Below are positions 61,814 through 64,000 of a stretch of 64,000 bases of DNA, one piece after another (within the stretch, counting starts at the first letter, position 1; each line of letters opens with the position of its first letter). Source of the stretch: Thermovenabulum sp049701175 (GTDB lineage Bacteria; Bacillota; Thermosediminibacteria; Thermosediminibacterales; Thermosediminibacteraceae); contig NZ_JBNATW010000005.1 of the NCBI RefSeq assembly GCF_049701175.1, positions 34,566 to 98,565 of the forward strand. Direction: 5' to 3'. A model generated the notes under the pieces. It saw nothing but the letters and a program-made list of their open reading frames with translations. It was not told where the DNA came from and searched no databases. Position numbers and translations under genes: made by a program.

Positions 61814-61843
61814 ATGACCTCATGGTTCATACCATGAGGTCAT
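61814..61843 (-). terminator. perfect hairpin between jag and mnmE
   Basis: A 13-base-pair stem (ATGACCTCATGGT/ACCATGAGGTCAT) with a four-base loop overlaps the jag stop codon. No real T run follows on the minus strand, so an mRNA processing or attenuation element is as likely as a terminator. Confidence 0.5.
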
Positions 61844-62454
61844 TTTAGTGAAATAACAACTCTTCTAAAAGGTTCTTCTCCTTCACTATGGGTTTTAACC
61901 TTAGGATCATTTTGAAGGGTTTTGTGTATTATTTTTCTTTCATAAGGAGGCATAGGCTCCAATTTAATGCTTTTTTTGGTATCCTTTACCCTTTTTGCCA
62001 TTTTTATTGCCAAATCAATAAGCGCTTTTTCTCTCTTCTCTCTATAGTTTTCTACATCTATTATAATTTTTATGTATTCATGCCACCCTTTATTAGCAAC
62101 GAGGTTAACAAGATATTGAAGGGAATTTAACGTCTCTCCATGTTTTCCGATTAAAATTCCCAATCCTTTTCCTTTTATGTTTATTTTATAAAATTCATCC
62201 ACCTTTTGAGTTTCAATTTCAGCAAAAATATTTATTTTCTGCAACAGGCCTTTTACAAAATTAACTGCTTTCTCTTCAGGCCTTTCTTTTAATCTTACCT
62301 TTACCTTTGCCTGTTTTGATAAAATTCCAAATATACCTCTGCTTCCTTCTTCGATTACTGTTATTTCAACTTCTTCCCTTTTCGCGTTTAGTTCTTTGAG
62401 TGCATTTTCTATTGCTTCCTCGACAGTCCTACCCTGTTTTTCCACTTCTCTCAT
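61840..62454 (-). CDS. jag: Jag/KhpB (EloR) RNA-binding protein
   Basis: 204 residues: Jag N domain (EKQGRTVEEAIENALKELNAKREEVEI), a KH domain (GLGILIGKHGETLNSLQYLVNL) and an R3H domain (LEPMPPYERKIIHKTLQ). It overlaps yidC by one base. Involved in RNA regulation and cell elongation in other Firmicutes. Confidence 0.96.
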   Translation of the reverse strand: MREVEKQGRTVEEAIENALKELNAKREEVEITVIEEGSRGIFGILSKQAKVKVRLKERPEEKAVNFVKGLLQKINIFAEIETQKVDEFYKINIKGKGLGILIGKHGETLNSLQYLVNLVANKGWHEYIKIIIDVENYREKREKALIDLAIKMAKRVKDTKKSIKLEPMPPYERKIIHKTLQNDPKVKTHSEGEEPFRRVVISLK

Positions 62455-63083
62455 TATTTTGCCCCCTCTCCTTTAGAGGCTGTTGGCCTTACAATAATAA
62501 GTTGCTGAATAATCTGAATTATATTGCTCACAACCCAATAAAGTGCAAGTCCTGATGGAAATTTTAATGCCATCCACCCTATAAAACCTGACATAACTAT
62601 ATTCATCGTATTCTGTTGCTGATCTACTTTTCCCGGCGTCGTCATTCTTGATGAAAGGTAAGTTGTTAAAGCAGCAAGTATAGGTAATATATAGGTTTTA
62701 TCAGGAGCTCCTAAATTAGACAACCATAAAAATCCTGTATTCCCAAAATTATAATGCTGTAAAAGGCTGAATAAGGCAATAATAAAAGGAAATTGAATTA
62801 AAAGCGGAAGACAACCGCCCATTGGATTATAGCCATGTTTTTTGTAAAGTTCCATCAATTCCTTATTTAATTTTTGAGGATCATTTTTATATTTTTCTTG
62901 AAGTTTTTTCTGTTCGGGGGCAATTTCCTGCATTTTCTTTAATGATTTAAACTGTTGAAAACTAAAGGGCAAAAGAACAATTTTTATAATTACTGTCAAA
63001 ATAATTATTGATAAACCATAACTTTTCGTATAATAATACAAAAAATCTAATAAATTCTTCATCAAGTTTTCTAAAAATGCCAC
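62454..63083 (-). CDS. yidC: membrane protein insertase YidC (SpoIIIJ-like)
   Basis: 209 residues, five-span YidC core with TVIIKIVLLPFSFQQFKSLKKMQEIAP, GCLPLLIQFPFIIALFSLLQ and ALYWVVSNIIQIIQQ. The conserved positive Arg/Lys patch in the first cytoplasmic loop is present. Shorter than Gram-negative YidC and without an obvious lipobox. Adjacent to jag and yidD. Confidence 0.96.
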   Translation of the reverse strand: MAFLENLMKNLLDFLYYYTKSYGLSIIILTVIIKIVLLPFSFQQFKSLKKMQEIAPEQKKLQEKYKNDPQKLNKELMELYKKHGYNPMGGCLPLLIQFPFIIALFSLLQHYNFGNTGFLWLSNLGAPDKTYILPILAALTTYLSSRMTTPGKVDQQQNTMNIVMSGFIGWMALKFPSGLALYWVVSNIIQIIQQLIIVRPTASKGEGAK

Positions 63084-63107
63084 GCAGAGCTCCTCCTTAA
63101 ATTTTTT

Positions 63108-63338
63108 TTATTCTACAGGATCATAACCGCCGGGATTAAAAGGGTGGCATCTTAATACCCTTTTTATCGCCTTTATTGTTCCCTTTACTACACCGTATTT
63201 TTCAATCGATAGCTTAGCATACTCAGAGCACGTAGGATAAAATCTACAACTTTTTGGTTTTATTGGCGATATATACCTTTGATAAACTATTATTAAAAAT
63301 ATTATTAATTTTTTTATGGCACTGCTCAGTTTTTTCAT
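63108..63338 (-). CDS. yidD: membrane protein insertion efficiency factor YidD
   Basis: 76 residues with YQRYISPIKPKSCRFYPTCSEYA and RCHPFNPGGYDPV, the full family signature. Two bases from rnpA. Confidence 0.97.
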   Translation of the reverse strand: MKKLSSAIKKLIIFLIIVYQRYISPIKPKSCRFYPTCSEYAKLSIEKYGVVKGTIKAIKRVLRCHPFNPGGYDPVE

Positions 63339-63339
63339 A

Positions 63340-63678
63340 CTATTCCACCCATAAATCCATATTTTTTAAAAGCTCAACTATATTCTTTTCTATTTCGTGA
63401 AAATCAGCAATAGATATATCTTTTCTTGCTGAAATCACAATATCATATCCCGGCTTTATATTACTATAATTTTTTCTCAAAGCCTCTTTTATCCTTCTTT
63501 TGATTTTGTTTCTAACAACACTTTTTCCAATCTTTTTGCTAACAGATATACCAAACCTCGAATATCCAATTTTATTTTTTTTTATGTACATGCTAAAAAG
63601 AGGGCATACCATCCGCCTTCCCTTTTTATATACCACATTAAATTCAAAATTTTTTGTTAATCTTAGGCGCTTTTCCAA
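63340..63678 (-). CDS. rnpA: ribonuclease P protein component
   Basis: 112 residues: LRLTKNFEFNVVYKKGRRMV at the N-terminus and the RNR motif region VSKKIGKSVVRNKIKRRIKEALR. Partner of the RNase P RNA, which is not in this window. Confidence 0.97.
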   Translation of the reverse strand: MEKRLRLTKNFEFNVVYKKGRRMVCPLFSMYIKKNKIGYSRFGISVSKKIGKSVVRNKIKRRIKEALRKNYSNIKPGYDIVISARKDISIADFHEIEKNIVELLKNMDLWVE

Positions 63679-63708
63679 ACTTTTCTGCCCTCCGAAAAAT
63701 TCAGCTTA

Positions 63709-63733
63709 AGGCCGCAAAACAAAAGTGCGGCCT
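63709..63733 (-). terminator. hairpin between rpmH and rnpA
   Basis: AGGCCGCA and TGCGGCCT form an eight-base-pair GC-rich stem overlapping the rpmH stop. Only a delayed, weak T run follows. It may be a partial terminator that makes more L34 than RnpA, or an RNA processing site. Confidence 0.55.
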
Positions 63734-63866
63734 ATGCTGTTAATCTTTTTCTTCCTTTTAGTCTTCTTCTTTTAATAACATCTCTTCCGCTTTTTGTTCT
63801 CATTCTTTTTCTAAAACCGTGAACCTTTTTTCTGTACCTATTATTAGGGTTATATGTCGGTTTCAA
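63732..63866 (-). CDS. rpmH: 50S ribosomal protein L34
   Basis: 44 residues from TTG 63866 behind GGGGGGTG. KPTYNPNNRYRKKVHGFRKRM followed by TKSGRDVIKRRRLKGRKRL is L34. It is the first gene after the origin on this strand. Confidence 0.96.
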   Translation of the reverse strand: MKPTYNPNNRYRKKVHGFRKRMRTKSGRDVIKRRRLKGRKRLTA

Positions 63867-63901
63867 AACTTCACCCCCCTCGGGAATAAAAAACTATATT
63901 G

Positions 63902-63931
63902 ATTATAGCTTATAATATAAACAATTGTCAA
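63902..63931 (-). promoter_or_regulatory. promoter of rpmH
   Basis: TTGACA (63926-63931), 18 bases, TATAAT (63902-63907) on the minus strand, 35 bases before rpmH. The rest of the gap to 64000 is AT-rich; no DnaA box was found in it. Confidence 0.9.
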
Positions 63932-64000
63932 GAAAATAGATTTTTATGATCGCGTCAAGTATTTTTAGGTTTTTTTAAAACTCACCATCTCACCACAAGA

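Noticed and set aside
63932..64000. Part of oriC with DnaA boxes
   Set aside because: The gene order says the origin is near, but no TTATNCACA-type box is visible in the last bases.

Overview
The window is about 64 kb of low-GC, gene-dense DNA from an anaerobic, endospore-forming member of the class Clostridia, possibly thermophilic. The taxonomic call rests on several observations: spore genes (SpoIVFA/SpoIVFB, CotJA-CotJB-CotJC, YyaC), an Rnf complex, an electron-bifurcating-type [FeFe] hydrogenase with its HydG maturase, and gene order. I cannot name a genus. Nearly every gene lies on the minus strand. The right end carries rpmH-rnpA-yidD-yidC-jag-mnmE-mnmG-rsmG-noc-parA-parB with a perfect parS site, which is the usual flank of a Firmicutes chromosome origin; oriC and dnaA should lie just beyond base 64000. 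No stretch of more than 300 bases lacks a gene, and I see no rRNA, tRNA or CRISPR array.

Layout from left to right; transcription is mostly right to left. 1-2.2 kb: the end of an unknown plus-strand gene, a shared terminator, a 21-residue ORF, RNase G and a DUF2344 protein. 2.2-14.7 kb: the shape and division cluster, transcribed radC-mreB-mreC-mreD-mrdA, then minC-minD-minE-rodA-spoIVFA-spoIVFB and a TIGR03960-type radical SAM gene. 14.7-16.5 kb: DUF4321, a Gx transporter, a NusG-II-like protein, a small unknown and a copper-chaperone-like protein. 16.5-18.4 kb: plus-strand bioY with a BirA-like operator, then cotJABC. 18.5-34.1 kb: an energy island with rnfCDGEAB, the HydA/HydB/HydC hydrogenase operon with two accessory genes, a sensory hydrogenase-like protein with DRTGG, HATPase and PHP companions, the redox repressor Rex, and ApbE. 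34.2-38.1 kb: folC and valS. 38.2-40.3 kb: an IS607-type element with a broken tnpA, a tnpB-like gene and a strongly structured 3' RNA. 40.4-49.3 kb: purA, a COG2509 flavoprotein, dnaB-rplI-yybS, rpsF-ssb-rpsR, DUF951, MscS, YedF and CvpA. 49.4-55 kb: yyaC, a lipid kinase, bactofilin, an M23 peptidase, DUF4446, DUF554 and hydG. 55-64 kb: parS and the origin-proximal block.

How it works together: HydABC would exchange electrons among H2, NAD(H) and ferredoxin. Rnf would couple ferredoxin:NAD+ oxidoreduction to an ion gradient. ApbE would attach FMN to RnfG and RnfD, both of which show a TGAT motif. Rex, with an excellent palindromic site ahead of its own gene, would sense NADH/NAD+. The HsfB/HydS-like protein with its HATPase and DRTGG partners looks like an H2 or redox sensing module.

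The most interesting points are: an RNA-like fold with a pseudoknot overlapping the 3' end of tnpB (candidate omega RNA) directly upstream of valS; a frameshift at a ten-T run in spoIVFB; an apparent ACG start for lipoprotein ApbE; an EF-hand-like loop in PBP2; and a 24-bp palindrome shared by the rnf and hyd leaders. Where two starts were possible I chose the one with a well-spaced ribosome binding site. Coordinates of short sites were counted by hand and may be off by a base.
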